Shown: one piece after another, positions 1 to 8,471 of the stretch
Position numbering within the stretch: position 1 is the first letter of the stretch
How the letters are laid out: every line of letters starts with the position of its first letter
From: Pontibacterium sinense
GTDB taxonomy: Bacteria; Pseudomonadota; Gammaproteobacteria; Pseudomonadales; Balneatricaceae
Direction: 5' to 3'
DNA length: 64,000 nucleotides
Assembly: GCF_015209595.1 (NCBI RefSeq)
Contig: NZ_JADEYS010000002.1
Location: 1-64,000 of the forward strand
Program-made: the position numbers and the translations under genes
The notes under the pieces: generated by a model
Told to the model about the DNA's origin: nothing
The model's database searches: none
The model's input: only the letters and a program-made list of their open reading frames with translations

Positions 1-105
1 GGGTACAGCCTCACCTGACCGGGGAGCTCTATCTAATCAAACAGAGCAGATGGAGAGATACAAGGTTGGGTTGAGCAGCGCGATACCCACCATCAAATCC
101 CGGTA
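1..105. other. Left-edge segment with no supported gene
   Basis: These bases lie downstream of the minus-strand TauE/SafE gene. No convincing coding frame, terminator or RNA gene can be read in them. Confidence 0.4.
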
Positions 106-879
106 CTAGATATTCTTCAGCACCAAGCTGGCACCAATGACGATCAGCAGGAAAAATGCAAAGCGGCGCATGTTGGTGTTGCTTAACGGCGGCGGATAAC
201 GTTTTCCGACCCAGGTGAACAGCGTCACCATCGGGATGCAGAAGACCGAGAAGATCAGCATATCCATCGTCAATCCACCTTGTGCACCGACCATACCGGT
301 ACGGGCCACAGCGCTGAGTAAAAAGATGCTCACCAAGCACAGGCGAATTGTTTTCAGGTCAAACGGCTGCCGATAAAACAGGTAGACCAGAGGCGGTCCG
401 GCCATGCTGAACAACCCCGCCATAACACCCGCTGCTGCGCCAGACCCAGCGAACATTGCGGTTGAAGAGGGCGCTTTCAAGGGCTCCGGTTTTAGCATAA
501 TCATCAGGCCCGCCCCAATAATTGTCACGCCTAGCAGGAGTTGAAGGATGTGATTGAACTCTTCGCTCATGTAATCCAATAAAAGCAGACCCAGCATAAT
601 TGCCGGGAACATACCTGCACACGTCAGGCCGACACGCTTCAGATCCAGCGTCTTTGTGTTGCCTTTTATTGCGACAAGGCCGTTGATAAAGGTGACGGCA
701 CTAATAATGACCGAAGTGAAGGCAATCGGAACCAGATCAAAGGTGGTTACGGCTCCCATCACTATCATGCCCAGTGCGAAACCGGTCACGGTCTGCACGT
801 AGGTGGCGAAAGCAATAATGGCTATAAAAGGCAACAGGGTCATCAGTTCCATCAGTGGGGTATCAACCTCTCTGGGCAT
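106..879 (-). CDS. TauE/SafE (TSUP) family membrane permease
   Basis: Inner-membrane permease of the TSUP family, whose members export or import sulfite, sulfonates or small organic acids; the substrate here cannot be read from sequence. The 257 residues are almost entirely hydrophobic, about eight membrane segments. Both family half-repeats are visible: a Y-V-Q-x-x-T-G-F-A motif near residues 27-35 and a glycine-rich segment ending G-L-F-S-M-A-G-P-P-L near 155-164. It is divergent from an SLC13 permease, which suggests related anion substrates. The start is uncertain: the Met at 879 has no clear ribosome site, and an internal Met (codon at 850-852) would also give a natural N-terminus. A second TSUP gene lies at 4343-5080. 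Confidence 0.85.
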   Translation of the reverse strand: MPREVDTPLMELMTLLPFIAIIAFATYVQTVTGFALGMIVMGAVTTFDLVPIAFTSVIISAVTFINGLVAIKGNTKTLDLKRVGLTCAGMFPAIMLGLLLLDYMSEEFNHILQLLLGVTIIGAGLMIMLKPEPLKAPSSTAMFAGSGAAAGVMAGLFSMAGPPLVYLFYRQPFDLKTIRLCLVSIFLLSAVARTGMVGAQGGLTMDMLIFSVFCIPMVTLFTWVGKRYPPPLSNTNMRRFAFFLLIVIGASLVLKNI

Positions 880-1217
880 TAAAAATAAGTATGGAAGAAA
901 AGAAAAAGATCAGTCGGTGACGGGCTCTGGGCGGAGCTTTGACCGATGGGTCGCAAGTGTAAAGAAGCATACCATGGCTTTGATGATCCAGATTAGACCT
1001 TAGAGTGGGTCCAGGTTGGCCCCATCTGGGTGCTGGCTCCATATGTGCTAGCGGTCTGGTCGTTGTTCAGAATCGACCCTCTACTTAGCATGGGTATAGG
1101 AGCCAGAACTTCGTCAAACGCAAATGCGTTAGGCGGCAACTGGCTAATTTTCGGTTTGGTGGATGAAGTGGATGCCGGGAACGTGTCCACGGAAGCTTAT
1201 TCACTTTGGAGAAGGCA
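880..1217 (+). other. Divergent intergenic region with a structured leader before the SLC13 gene
   Basis: 338 bases between divergent permease genes. The half nearest the SLC13 gene holds nested inverted repeats. CTGGCTCC (1033-1040) pairs perfectly with GGAGCCAG (1099-1106), enclosing GGTCG/CGACC and GCTA/TAGC. The GCCAG of the second arm (1102-1106) can pair instead with CTGGC (1140-1144), around a perfect AACGCA/TGCGTT hairpin (1117-1130). A further GTGGA/TCCAC hairpin lies at 1168-1190, just before the start codon. The two pairings exclude each other, as in regulated leaders. It matches no riboswitch family I recognise. Confidence 0.45.
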
Positions 1218-3224
1218 ATGTCTGTGACAAACACTTCAGATAATAAAAATGAAGCAGACCTAAAAAGTTCGACCGCAGCACCCAAACGGCAGCTGCCGAT
1301 GAAACAGCTCGTCGCCGGTGGTGTGTTTCTGGCGCTTGCGTTGCTGATCAGCCAGATGGTGCCAAGTATTGAAATTGCTTGGGTCAGCGCTATTTTGCTA
1401 CTGACTATTTATCTTTTTGCCTTCGAAATCGTGGGTGTTGATGTCGCTGCGGCGACCATTATGGTGCTGCTGGGCCTGACAGGACTGTTCGCACCCATAA
1501 TGGGGTTAAGCGAAGGGCTGGTGCCAAATTCTGAACTGTTTAACGGCTTCTCCAGTAACGCGGTGATTTCGATCATCGCGGTGATGATCATCGGTGCCGG
1601 TCTGGATAAGACGGGATTGATGGGCAAAGTCGCTAACTGGATTCTGAAAGTGGGTGGTACAACAGAAACTCGTATTATTCCAATTATCTCCAGTACCGTT
1701 GGTTTTATCTCCTGCTTCATGCAGAACGTAGGTGCTGCGGCGCTGTTTTTACCGGTGGTGAGTCGTATATCTGGCCGTACCGGTTTGCCTTTATCGCGTT
1801 TGCTGATGCCAATGGGCTTCTGCGCGATTCTGGGTGGCACGATGACTATGATCGGGTCCAGCCCGCTGATCTTGCTGAATGACCTTATTCTAACCTCGAA
1901 TCAGACATTGCCTGCAGACCAGCAGATGGATACCTGGTCTCTGTTCTCTGTGACGCCGGTGGGTATCTGTTTGGTGATCACGGGTATTTTGTATTTCGTG
2001 ATTGCGGGTCGATTTGTACTGCCTACTACGAAGGGTGAAGATACCAGTACGAATACCATGGACTACTTCAAAGAGATCTACGGTCTCGACTGTGACGTGA
2101 TGGAAGTGATGGTATCGCCTGACTCCTCGCTGGTGGGTCAGACACTGGAAGACTTTGAAACCGAAAACAGTGTACGTGTCACCGCTGTGCAGCTGGCCAA
2201 CGGTAAGCAGCGTATCGGTAACGGTGGTTTAGCGCGTACCGTCGCGGTGGAAGAAAACTCTGTGCTGGCGGTGATCGGTGAAGCCGGTGCACTGGAGTCT
2301 TTTGCTAATAGATATGATTTGCAGCGCCGCCCGGATATGGAAACCTTTTCGGAAGCGTTGTCGTCGGGTAAGTCTGGTATTGCCGAATTGGTTGTTCCGC
2401 CGGGTTCTCAGCTGATCGGTAAGTCTGCATTAGAACTGCGTTTACGCAATGTCTATGGTTTAACGCTGATGGCGTTGCACCGTTCAGGTGAAACATCCCA
2501 TGCCGGACAGGGCGTCCGTGCTATCGAGTTTGAGCCGGGTGATACCCTGGTGTGCCACACCTCATGGGAATCTCTGGCGCGCCTGGAACGTGATCGTAAC
2601 CTGGTCGTGATGACGCAGAGTTACCCGAAAGAAGAATTACGTCCGCACAAAGTTAACTGGGCGTTGGGTTTCTTTGTAATCGCGTTGACTATGGTGTTGT
2701 TCACGGATATTCGTCTGTCTGTTGCTCTGATGACCGGGGCAATGGGTATGATTCTGAGTGGTGTGCTAAGCATTGATGAAGCCTACGAGGCGGTCAGCTG
2801 GAAGACTGTGTTCCTGCTGGCGAGCTTGATCCCGCTGGGTATGGCCGTTGAAAGTACAGGCACAGCGGCGTGGATTGCGGATCAAACTCTGAGTTTGCTC
2901 GAGGGTATGCCGATCTGGGGTATTCAGGCGGCAGTAGCGGTTTTGGCGACGTTCTTTACCTTAGTGATGTCCAATGTTGGCGCAACAGTATTGTTGGTAC
3001 CTTTGGCGGTGAATATTGCCATTGGGGCGGGCGCTGATCCTGCTGTGTTTGCACTGACTGTCGCGTTGGCAACATCTAACTCCTTCCTGATCCCAACTCA
3101 TCAGGTAAACGCTTTGATCATGGGGCCTGCGGGTTACCGGGTGCCAGACTTCATCCGTGCGGGTGGCATCATGACCATTCTGTTCCTGGTTGTATTAATC
3201 GTGATGATGAATCTGGTCTTCTGA
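1218..3224 (+). CDS. SLC13-family permease with two TrkA-C (RCK-C) domains
   Basis: Inner-membrane anion permease of the DASS/SLC13 group in the subgroup that carries cytoplasmic TrkA-C domains. Members take up sulfate, dicarboxylates or related anions, usually with sodium; the substrate is not readable. An N-terminal membrane block (about residues 30-270) is followed by two RCK-C-like soluble domains (about 290-460, each with V-x-P-x-S-x-L-[IV]-G motifs) and a second membrane block to the C-terminus. The frame is open from a TTG at 1206, but GGAG at 1208-1211 sits six bases before the ATG at 1218, so I start there (668 residues). A strong terminator follows at 3246-3285. Confidence 0.88.
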   Translation: MSVTNTSDNKNEADLKSSTAAPKRQLPMKQLVAGGVFLALALLISQMVPSIEIAWVSAILLLTIYLFAFEIVGVDVAAATIMVLLGLTGLFAPIMGLSEGLVPNSELFNGFSSNAVISIIAVMIIGAGLDKTGLMGKVANWILKVGGTTETRIIPIISSTVGFISCFMQNVGAAALFLPVVSRISGRTGLPLSRLLMPMGFCAILGGTMTMIGSSPLILLNDLILTSNQTLPADQQMDTWSLFSVTPVGICLVITGILYFVIAGRFVLPTTKGEDTSTNTMDYFKEIYGLDCDVMEVMVSPDSSLVGQTLEDFETENSVRVTAVQLANGKQRIGNGGLARTVAVEENSVLAVIGEAGALESFANRYDLQRRPDMETFSEALSSGKSGIAELVVPPGSQLIGKSALELRLRNVYGLTLMALHRSGETSHAGQGVRAIEFEPGDTLVCHTSWESLARLERDRNLVVMTQSYPKEELRPHKVNWALGFFVIALTMVLFTDIRLSVALMTGAMGMILSGVLSIDEAYEAVSWKTVFLLASLIPLGMAVESTGTAAWIADQTLSLLEGMPIWGIQAAVAVLATFFTLVMSNVGATVLLVPLAVNIAIGAGADPAVFALTVALATSNSFLIPTHQVNALIMGPAGYRVPDFIRAGGIMTILFLVVLIVMMNLVF

Positions 3225-3245
3225 TAACCGGATTCAGTATTCAAG

Positions 3246-3285
3246 CCCTGTAGCGGCGTTGCTGTTACAGGGTTCTTCGCTTTCC
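3246..3285 (+). terminator. Rho-independent terminator after SLC13 permease
   Basis: CCCTGTA (3246-3252) pairs with TACAGGG (3266-3272), followed by a T-rich tail, 21 bases after the stop codon. Confidence 0.75.
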
Positions 3286-3425
3286 TTCCTCGCTGTTTCT
3301 TTTCAAGCAATATACGCCTGCAAAATAATTTTCTCCTTTTCAGACTCATTTCAGCTGTGTGGCTTAAGTTTTTAGTAGAGGCACCGTAAACACGGTGATT
3401 CAAGGGCCTGGAAGAGGTATGTGTC

Positions 3426-3746
3426 ATGGATACTCAGCTGCAATCAAACCGTTTAGTACGGGAAAATGGCCAGTTCTCAGGAACTGGGGGCGTGAGTGAG
3501 CAAAATCAGCATCAGGGTTTTATCCCCGCGTTTATGGATAAGTTGAGCGGCGATATCGTACTGTCCCGTTTTAGAAATGGGATGCTGGCACCTATTCACA
3601 CACTTGATGGATTACCTGAGTGTTGGGTGACAGCCCGCGATGTATCTGGACACGTCACTGAGATTAAAAGCTCAGTGATCTCGGGGTTCTTTCGTTTAGG
3701 GCGTTTCTTTACCCGTGAAGAAGCGGCGGCGTTGGTTCGTATTTGA
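3426..3746 (+). CDS. Small protein of unknown function (106 aa)
   Basis: I do not recognise this protein. It is 106 residues, has no signal peptide or membrane segment, a polar Gln/Asn-rich N-terminus (residues 1-30) and a more compact second half with basic and aromatic residues (G-F-F-R-L-G-R-F-F-T-R-E-E). AAGAGG lies 5' of the ATG at a suitable distance, and the coding frame has codon use like its neighbours. It stands alone between the SLC13 terminator and the hemerythrin gene. Confidence 0.6.
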   Translation: MDTQLQSNRLVRENGQFSGTGGVSEQNQHQGFIPAFMDKLSGDIVLSRFRNGMLAPIHTLDGLPECWVTARDVSGHVTEIKSSVISGFFRLGRFFTREEAAALVRI

Positions 3747-3956
3747 TCACTCGCATCAGCTTTCCTCTTTGACAGTGCTTTCCAGCAATCAGCGTGTTGG
3801 AACGATCACCCTATAGCAACATTGGTTCATCACCGGGGCACAAAACACCTAAAACTGATCCTTGTCATGAAGGTGTCTTGTGGACCTAGCACATCTACGA
3901 ACGGGCACTTAGGCTTAAATAATAAGTCTGAATAAATAGGCCGGGTAGGGTGATTC

Positions 3957-4328
3957 ATGGTGATGCAAAAAACCAGCGAACTGATATGGCAGGATGCACA
4001 ACATCAGCAACTGTTTCGTCTGATTGATCAGATAAAAGAAAGCCGTGTGGATAACAGTGTGTTTAAGAAACTAAACGATTACGCTGAGTATCATTTCATG
4101 CTGGAAGAGCAATATATGCTCGAATTGGATTATCCTGATCGGGATGCTCATAAGGACGCGCACAACAAGTTTCGTCGTGAGCTGGCCACAATGCTGGAAG
4201 AGCATCAAAGTTATGATGAAGATCTGCGCAAAAGCCTGTCGCTGTTTCTGCGTGAATGGCTCATGCGTCACGTGTTAGGCACAGACAAAAAGCTTGAACG
4301 CTTCATCATGGAATCGAACAGTAAATAG
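3957..4328 (+). CDS. Bacteriohemerythrin
   Basis: Cytoplasmic non-heme di-iron protein that binds oxygen reversibly, used for O2 storage, delivery or sensing. The full ligand set is visible: H16, H46 with E50, H65 and H69 in an H-x3-H pair, and H105 with D110 in H-x4-D. At 123 residues it is a stand-alone single-domain hemerythrin, close to the usual 120-140. The ATG at 3957 has AGGG seven bases upstream. It converges on the TSUP gene at 4343 with 14 bases between stop codons. Confidence 0.88.
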   Translation: MVMQKTSELIWQDAQHQQLFRLIDQIKESRVDNSVFKKLNDYAEYHFMLEEQYMLELDYPDRDAHKDAHNKFRRELATMLEEHQSYDEDLRKSLSLFLREWLMRHVLGTDKKLERFIMESNSK

Positions 4329-4342
4329 CGTTTGTTCTTATG

Positions 4343-5080
4343 TCAGCTATAGAGTTGAGTAAATGCCCGCCACAATATGGCCATGCTGGAGCCGAGTGAG
4401 AGCAGAGCAATCAACGGTTTCAGGTAGCTGCTTTTAAAACGACTATCCAACAGAATCGATACCAGAAAACCAAGCACCACGCCCGGTATCATCTGGAGTG
4501 TGAGCGTGACTTGCTCTGCTGTAAAGTGACCTGACCACGCGAGCACACTCAGCGACATCAACGTCCCGATCAAGAAATACAATCCAAGTTCCGCGCGTGC
4601 CTGTTGGGGTTCACTGTTTTGATAGACCAGTGCAATGGGTGGTCCGCCAACGGATGTTGTTGTGCCCATCACGCCGGAGAAGAATCCTGCAACCATCAGG
4701 TTGCGTGGGGATTGATGTAGTTTGATATGACGATAGGTCAGTCCTACCGACAGCATAATCAGCAGTGCGAAACCAATCATCAGTAACGACTGAGGCAGCA
4801 ATGTCAGTAGGGTAATGCCGATGAGCACACCGGGAAGGCGTCCATATAAGGCTAGACGGGTGTTGCCGAATTGCAGCTTCTGGCGATAGCGGAAAGTGTT
4901 CAGCACACAGAGTGTACAACCCAGCGAGAGAATCGGAGCGGGTAAAAATGTACTGTCGATCAGGACCAAAACGGGTGCTGCGATAACTGCGATGCCGATC
5001 CCCGTTAAGCTTTGCAAGATAGCGCCGAGTGTGACTGCTATAAGTGCCGTGGTAAATAAAATCGGGTCAGAAATCATCAT
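4343..5080 (-). CDS. TauE/SafE (TSUP) family membrane permease, second copy
   Basis: A second TSUP-family inner-membrane permease of 245 residues with about eight membrane segments. The first half-repeat has L-Q-S-L-T-G-I-G-I-A-V near residues 22-32, and the second has G-F-F-S-G-V-M-G-T-T-T-S-V-G-G-P-P-I near 132-149, which is the classic family motif. It differs clearly from the copy at 106-879, so the two probably handle different substrates. No strong ribosome site precedes the ATG pair at 5080. Confidence 0.85.
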   Translation of the reverse strand: MMISDPILFTTALIAVTLGAILQSLTGIGIAVIAAPVLVLIDSTFLPAPILSLGCTLCVLNTFRYRQKLQFGNTRLALYGRLPGVLIGITLLTLLPQSLLMIGFALLIMLSVGLTYRHIKLHQSPRNLMVAGFFSGVMGTTTSVGGPPIALVYQNSEPQQARAELGLYFLIGTLMSLSVLAWSGHFTAEQVTLTLQMIPGVVLGFLVSILLDSRFKSSYLKPLIALLSLGSSMAILWRAFTQLYS

Positions 5081-5613
5081 GCAAGGCGCGTGTAGGGAGA
5101 GGGGGCGGCATTATCATAAACCCTTGTTACCCCGCCAAGTAAGTAATTCTCATAACGCTATGAGGAATATTTATCCTGCCAGTAAAGTGATCACGACCAG
5201 GTCGTTATTTTCTTGTCCAATCGCGACATATTTTTCGTGAAATTTGACTATTTTGGCCCTTCTTTTTAGAGAAAAATACCGCCCAAAAAAGATTTTTAAA
5301 ATGGATTGCTTTCAGCCTTGATCTAAAATAGCATCGCTTGAAATTGATGACTTGATCCAACCGGGCGTGAACGAATGAACTAATAGCCTGGACAAGAGCA
5401 CCATACATTTAGACTAGCCGATACGCTTCTGCCGAATGCTTCCCGAGGGAACTGATCGGTTGTCGCCGTCGGCTTTTGTCGTTCTTGGAGCACCGAGAAA
5501 TGGCTAAAAGCCATCCGGTGGACTTAACTAAATTACCAGTCTGGCTATATCTTAAGCGCTTTAACTCACTCAGCCTTGAGAATCCGACGTCTTAACCCAT
5601 AGAGTTTGCCGCC
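5081..5613. other. Long intergenic region before the MFS-repeat gene
   Basis: 533 bases with an AT-rich centre (5210-5330) suited to promoters. A composite hairpin lies at 5491-5520: CACCG/CGGTG enclosing ATGGCT/AGCCAT. A short open frame at 5500-5595 starts inside this hairpin and is listed separately. No RNA gene was recognised. Confidence 0.4.
5500..5595 (+). CDS. Possible 31-residue small protein or leader peptide
   Basis: ATG at 5500 with GGAG nine bases upstream (5487-5490) opens a 31-codon frame ending at TAA 5593-5595, 18 bases before the GTG of the MFS-repeat gene. The peptide is basic and Leu-rich (it includes L-P-V-W-L-Y-L-K-R). The start codon lies in the stem of the 5491-5520 hairpin, so its translation could be structure-controlled. 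Length alone does not prove coding. Confidence 0.25.
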   Translation: MAKSHPVDLTKLPVWLYLKRFNSLSLENPTS

Positions 5614-8367
5614 GTGACCGCGACGTTCTTTTCACTCATTTCATTGTTTGTCAGTTGCTTTATTCTCCTTCTGGGGAACGGGCTGATGAACGTGCTGTTA
5701 CCCGTGCGCATGGGGCTGGACGGGGTCAGCACGGATTGGATCGGTCTGGTGCAGTCGCTCTACTACGTTGGCCTGTTGTTAGGGGCGATTTACAGTAAAA
5801 ACCTGATTATGCGTGCGGGTCATATTCGTATGTTCGCGGGCTGCGTGTCGCTGGGTGGCGTCAGCATGCTGATCTGCAGTTTGTTTGCAGATGCTGCGGT
5901 ATGGGGCGGGATGCGTTTTGTGCTTGGCTTCTGCAACGCGTGTGCCTTTACGGCCATGGAAAGCTGGCTGAGTGACGCGTCAACGAAAGATACGCGTGGC
6001 AAGGTTCTCGCTGTATACAATGCGGTCGTTTTAGCAGGTCTGTTTATCGGGCAGTTCTTTATGAACATAGCATCGCCTGAGACCACAACGTTATTTGTCT
6101 TTGCCGGGGTTTTGCTGAGTTTGTCGGTTATCCCCGTTGTGATGAGCCGTCACAAAGGACCTGTTGTCGAAGATGCCAGTTCGATGTCTCTGCGGGCACT
6201 CTTTAAGATCTCACCGCTGGGCGTAGTGAGTTGTCTGATCTCCGGCCTGATCTACTCGGCGGCGTTTAACCTGTTACCCGTGTTTGCGAAAGAGTACGAC
6301 ATCGTTGATTTCCAGCTTTCACTGTATATGGGGGCGGCAATTCTTGGGGCGTTCCTGCTGCAATTCCCGGTAGGGTATCTTTCGGATCGTTTCGACCGTC
6401 GAACGGTGTTGTTATGTCTGTTGGCATTGTCCGCCGCGAGTTGTATCGCGGTGAACGTGTTGGCGCTGATGGGGATGACCTGGGCTGTCTTTCTGGCGAC
6501 AGCGATCACCTGTGGCATCATCGCCTGTACCTATCCGATCAGTATCTCAGAGGCGTTTGATAAGTTGCGTCAGAATGAGATGGTGGCCGCAATGGGCAGT
6601 ATGATTCTGGCGTTTTCTGTCGGCGGAGTACTCGGGCCTTATACCGCTTCATTGGCGATGCAGGCGTTCGGCAATAACGCATTGTTCTATTTCCTGGCGG
6701 TGATTCAGGCTCTTTTGGCGATGTTTGTGTTGTATCGCATGCAGGTGCGAGAAGCATTGCCGGTGGAAGATCAGGAGAACTTCGTCATGCAGGGGGCGGG
6801 TATGTCTGCTGCCGTCGATCTTGATCCACGTACTAAATATATTGAGTCTGAAACACCGTTGAGTGCTGAAGCAGAAACAGTGATCAGTGTTGCACTGCAT
6901 AACCCTGCTGCGGCTGTGAAAATGGCACAGGCGATTACCTTGAGTGATCCTTCTAAGGGTGTCGAGTTGGCGGGAGTCGTTGCGGAGGTCGAGGGTGTTG
7001 ATGTCTTTGACCTGTATGAAGTCATGAAACAGGTGATCCCATCTCAGATCCTGAATGTGACCAATGCCATTGTCACTACGCGCCCTGAGCTGGCCACTGA
7101 GTTGGTGGCGAAATTGGCTGAGTGGTATCCCGATCAGGTGGTGAGCATTGCGCAGGAAATTGGTCGCACCTTCCCTGAGCGTCGTATGGAGATGGCACGT
7201 GCAGCGGCAGAAGCGGCCCCGGAAACGGCGATTGAGGTTGCTGAGTACTATGCTCAGGTGTTTGCGGATGAACGTGAAGCTCTGCGTCCGGCAGATCGTG
7301 CCGATGATACCAGTGAAGAAGATGCGGTGAATGTCGTATCTGAGCTATGGGATGTAGCACCTGATCAGGCGCTGGATATGGCGGCTACCATGGTCGATGC
7401 GGTGCCAGAAACAGCGGTATCGGTTGCCGAAGAGTATATGGCTAGTGACCTGATTGAGGCCGCATTGGAAGTCAGTCATAACGCTGAAAAATCTTCGGGT
7501 AGTTCTTTGGAGCAGTTGGAAAATGCCTATCAGCAACAGGTGGATCTGGTATCGCGACTGGCTGAGGTAGCACCCGAACAGGCGGTTGATGTTGCTGTTG
7601 CGGTGGTAGAAGCAGAACCGGAAAGTGCATCTGAAGTGGCGGCTGAATTGGCGGGTAGTATCTCTGCATCCGAAGATGAAGTCGCCGCGGAAGAAGCGGA
7701 ACAGACTGATGCAGAGCCGGAATACGAAGAGATGGTGGAGCTGGCGTCGCGGTTGGCAGAAGCTGCGCCAGAGCAGGCGGTTGATGTTGCTGTTGCGGTG
7801 GTAGAAGCAGAGCCAGAAAGTGCAGCAGCTGTCGCAGCAGAGATTGCCAGTGGCTTTGGGGATTCAGAACAAGAGAGTGAAGACATTGACGTTGCTGATA
7901 AGGCATCGGATGTGACGGCGAGTGAGATGGATGATTCAGACGTTGCCAGTTATGAATCGTCCGTTGAGCTGGTGTCCCGTTTGGTTGAGGTGGCACCGGA
8001 GCAAGCGATGGATGTTGCTGTTGCGGTGGTCGAAGCTGATCCTGACAGTGCTGCTGACGTTGCTGCGGAGATGGCGGGTAACATTGCAGAGTCTGAATAT
8101 GACACTGCTGAGGAAACCGATACTCACGTCGAAACAGATTTGGATGTGGCCTCCGATACAGTAGACGATACGCCAGAGCATGAAGCGGCGGTCGAACTGG
8201 TTCAGCGATTGTCTGAGGCAGCACCAGACAACGCTATGGATGTTGCGGTGGCGGTTGTTGAAAGCATTCCTGAAGCGGCATCTGATGTAGTTGATGCCAT
8301 CAGCGCAGGGGATGAGGCAAAAGATGAGGAGTGGATGAACTCAGTGGACAACAAGCCTGAATCTTGA
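5614..8367 (+). CDS. MFS permease (YcaD-like) fused to a long acidic helical-repeat domain
   Basis: Residues 1-~390 are a twelve-segment major facilitator permease of the YcaD-like type, with E-S-W-L-S-D-A near residues 112-118 and an R-G-K loop. Residues ~400-917 are a highly acidic soluble extension of about 40-residue repeats. The last four repeats each contain A-P-[ED]-[QN]-A-[VM]-D-V-A-V-A-V-V-E, separated by Asp/Glu/Ser-rich linkers, and earlier repeats are more degenerate. The predicted repeat is amphipathic alpha-helical, HEAT-like in feel. The linkage is in one frame with no stop. The family is normally about 380-400 residues, so this protein is more than twice as long. The start is a GTG with a weak ribosome site. 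Substrate and role of the tail are unknown. Confidence 0.82.
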   Translation: MTATFFSLISLFVSCFILLLGNGLMNVLLPVRMGLDGVSTDWIGLVQSLYYVGLLLGAIYSKNLIMRAGHIRMFAGCVSLGGVSMLICSLFADAAVWGGMRFVLGFCNACAFTAMESWLSDASTKDTRGKVLAVYNAVVLAGLFIGQFFMNIASPETTTLFVFAGVLLSLSVIPVVMSRHKGPVVEDASSMSLRALFKISPLGVVSCLISGLIYSAAFNLLPVFAKEYDIVDFQLSLYMGAAILGAFLLQFPVGYLSDRFDRRTVLLCLLALSAASCIAVNVLALMGMTWAVFLATAITCGIIACTYPISISEAFDKLRQNEMVAAMGSMILAFSVGGVLGPYTASLAMQAFGNNALFYFLAVIQALLAMFVLYRMQVREALPVEDQENFVMQGAGMSAAVDLDPRTKYIESETPLSAEAETVISVALHNPAAAVKMAQAITLSDPSKGVELAGVVAEVEGVDVFDLYEVMKQVIPSQILNVTNAIVTTRPELATELVAKLAEWYPDQVVSIAQEIGRTFPERRMEMARAAAEAAPETAIEVAEYYAQVFADEREALRPADRADDTSEEDAVNVVSELWDVAPDQALDMAATMVDAVPETAVSVAEEYMASDLIEAALEVSHNAEKSSGSSLEQLENAYQQQVDLVSRLAEVAPEQAVDVAVAVVEAEPESASEVAAELAGSISASEDEVAAEEAEQTDAEPEYEEMVELASRLAEAAPEQAVDVAVAVVEAEPESAAAVAAEIASGFGDSEQESEDIDVADKASDVTASEMDDSDVASYESSVELVSRLVEVAPEQAMDVAVAVVEADPDSAADVAAEMAGNIAESEYDTAEETDTHVETDLDVASDTVDDTPEHEAAVELVQRLSEAAPDNAMDVAVAVVESIPEAASDVVDAISAGDEAKDEEWMNSVDNKPES
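7540..8290 (+). repeat. In-frame tandem repeats coding the MFS C-terminal domain
   Basis: Four successive repeats start near 7540, 7735, 7963 and 8188. The DNA at 7579-7616 and 7774-7811 is identical over 38 bases, which suggests recent duplication or gene conversion. The others are diverged at DNA level but conserved in protein. Confidence 0.8.
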
Positions 8368-8419
8368 AGTGGTACCTGTGTAGCGGCATCGCCGTATTGA
8401 CGTGAAAGAACAATCTGGT

Positions 8420-8435
8420 CTAACCCATGGGTTAG
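8420..8435. repeat. 16-bp perfect palindrome between MFS and DMT genes
   Basis: CTAACCCATGGGTTAG is a perfect palindrome, flanked by CTGG (8415-8418) and CCAG further on. It could be a transcript hairpin ending the MFS message or an operator for the DMT gene; there is no T-run. Confidence 0.4.
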
Positions 8436-8471
8436 GGCCGGCGAGCCAGGATAATGGGAAGAGGGTAACGC

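Noticed and set aside
7472-8224. 250-residue minus-strand frame rich in Pro, Gln and His
   Set aside because: It is the antisense of the MFS acidic repeats; its composition simply mirrors the Glu/Ala/Val codons on the other strand.
7540-8290. Spaced repeats resembling a CRISPR array
   Set aside because: Repeats are in-frame protein-coding units about 200 bases apart and not uniform.
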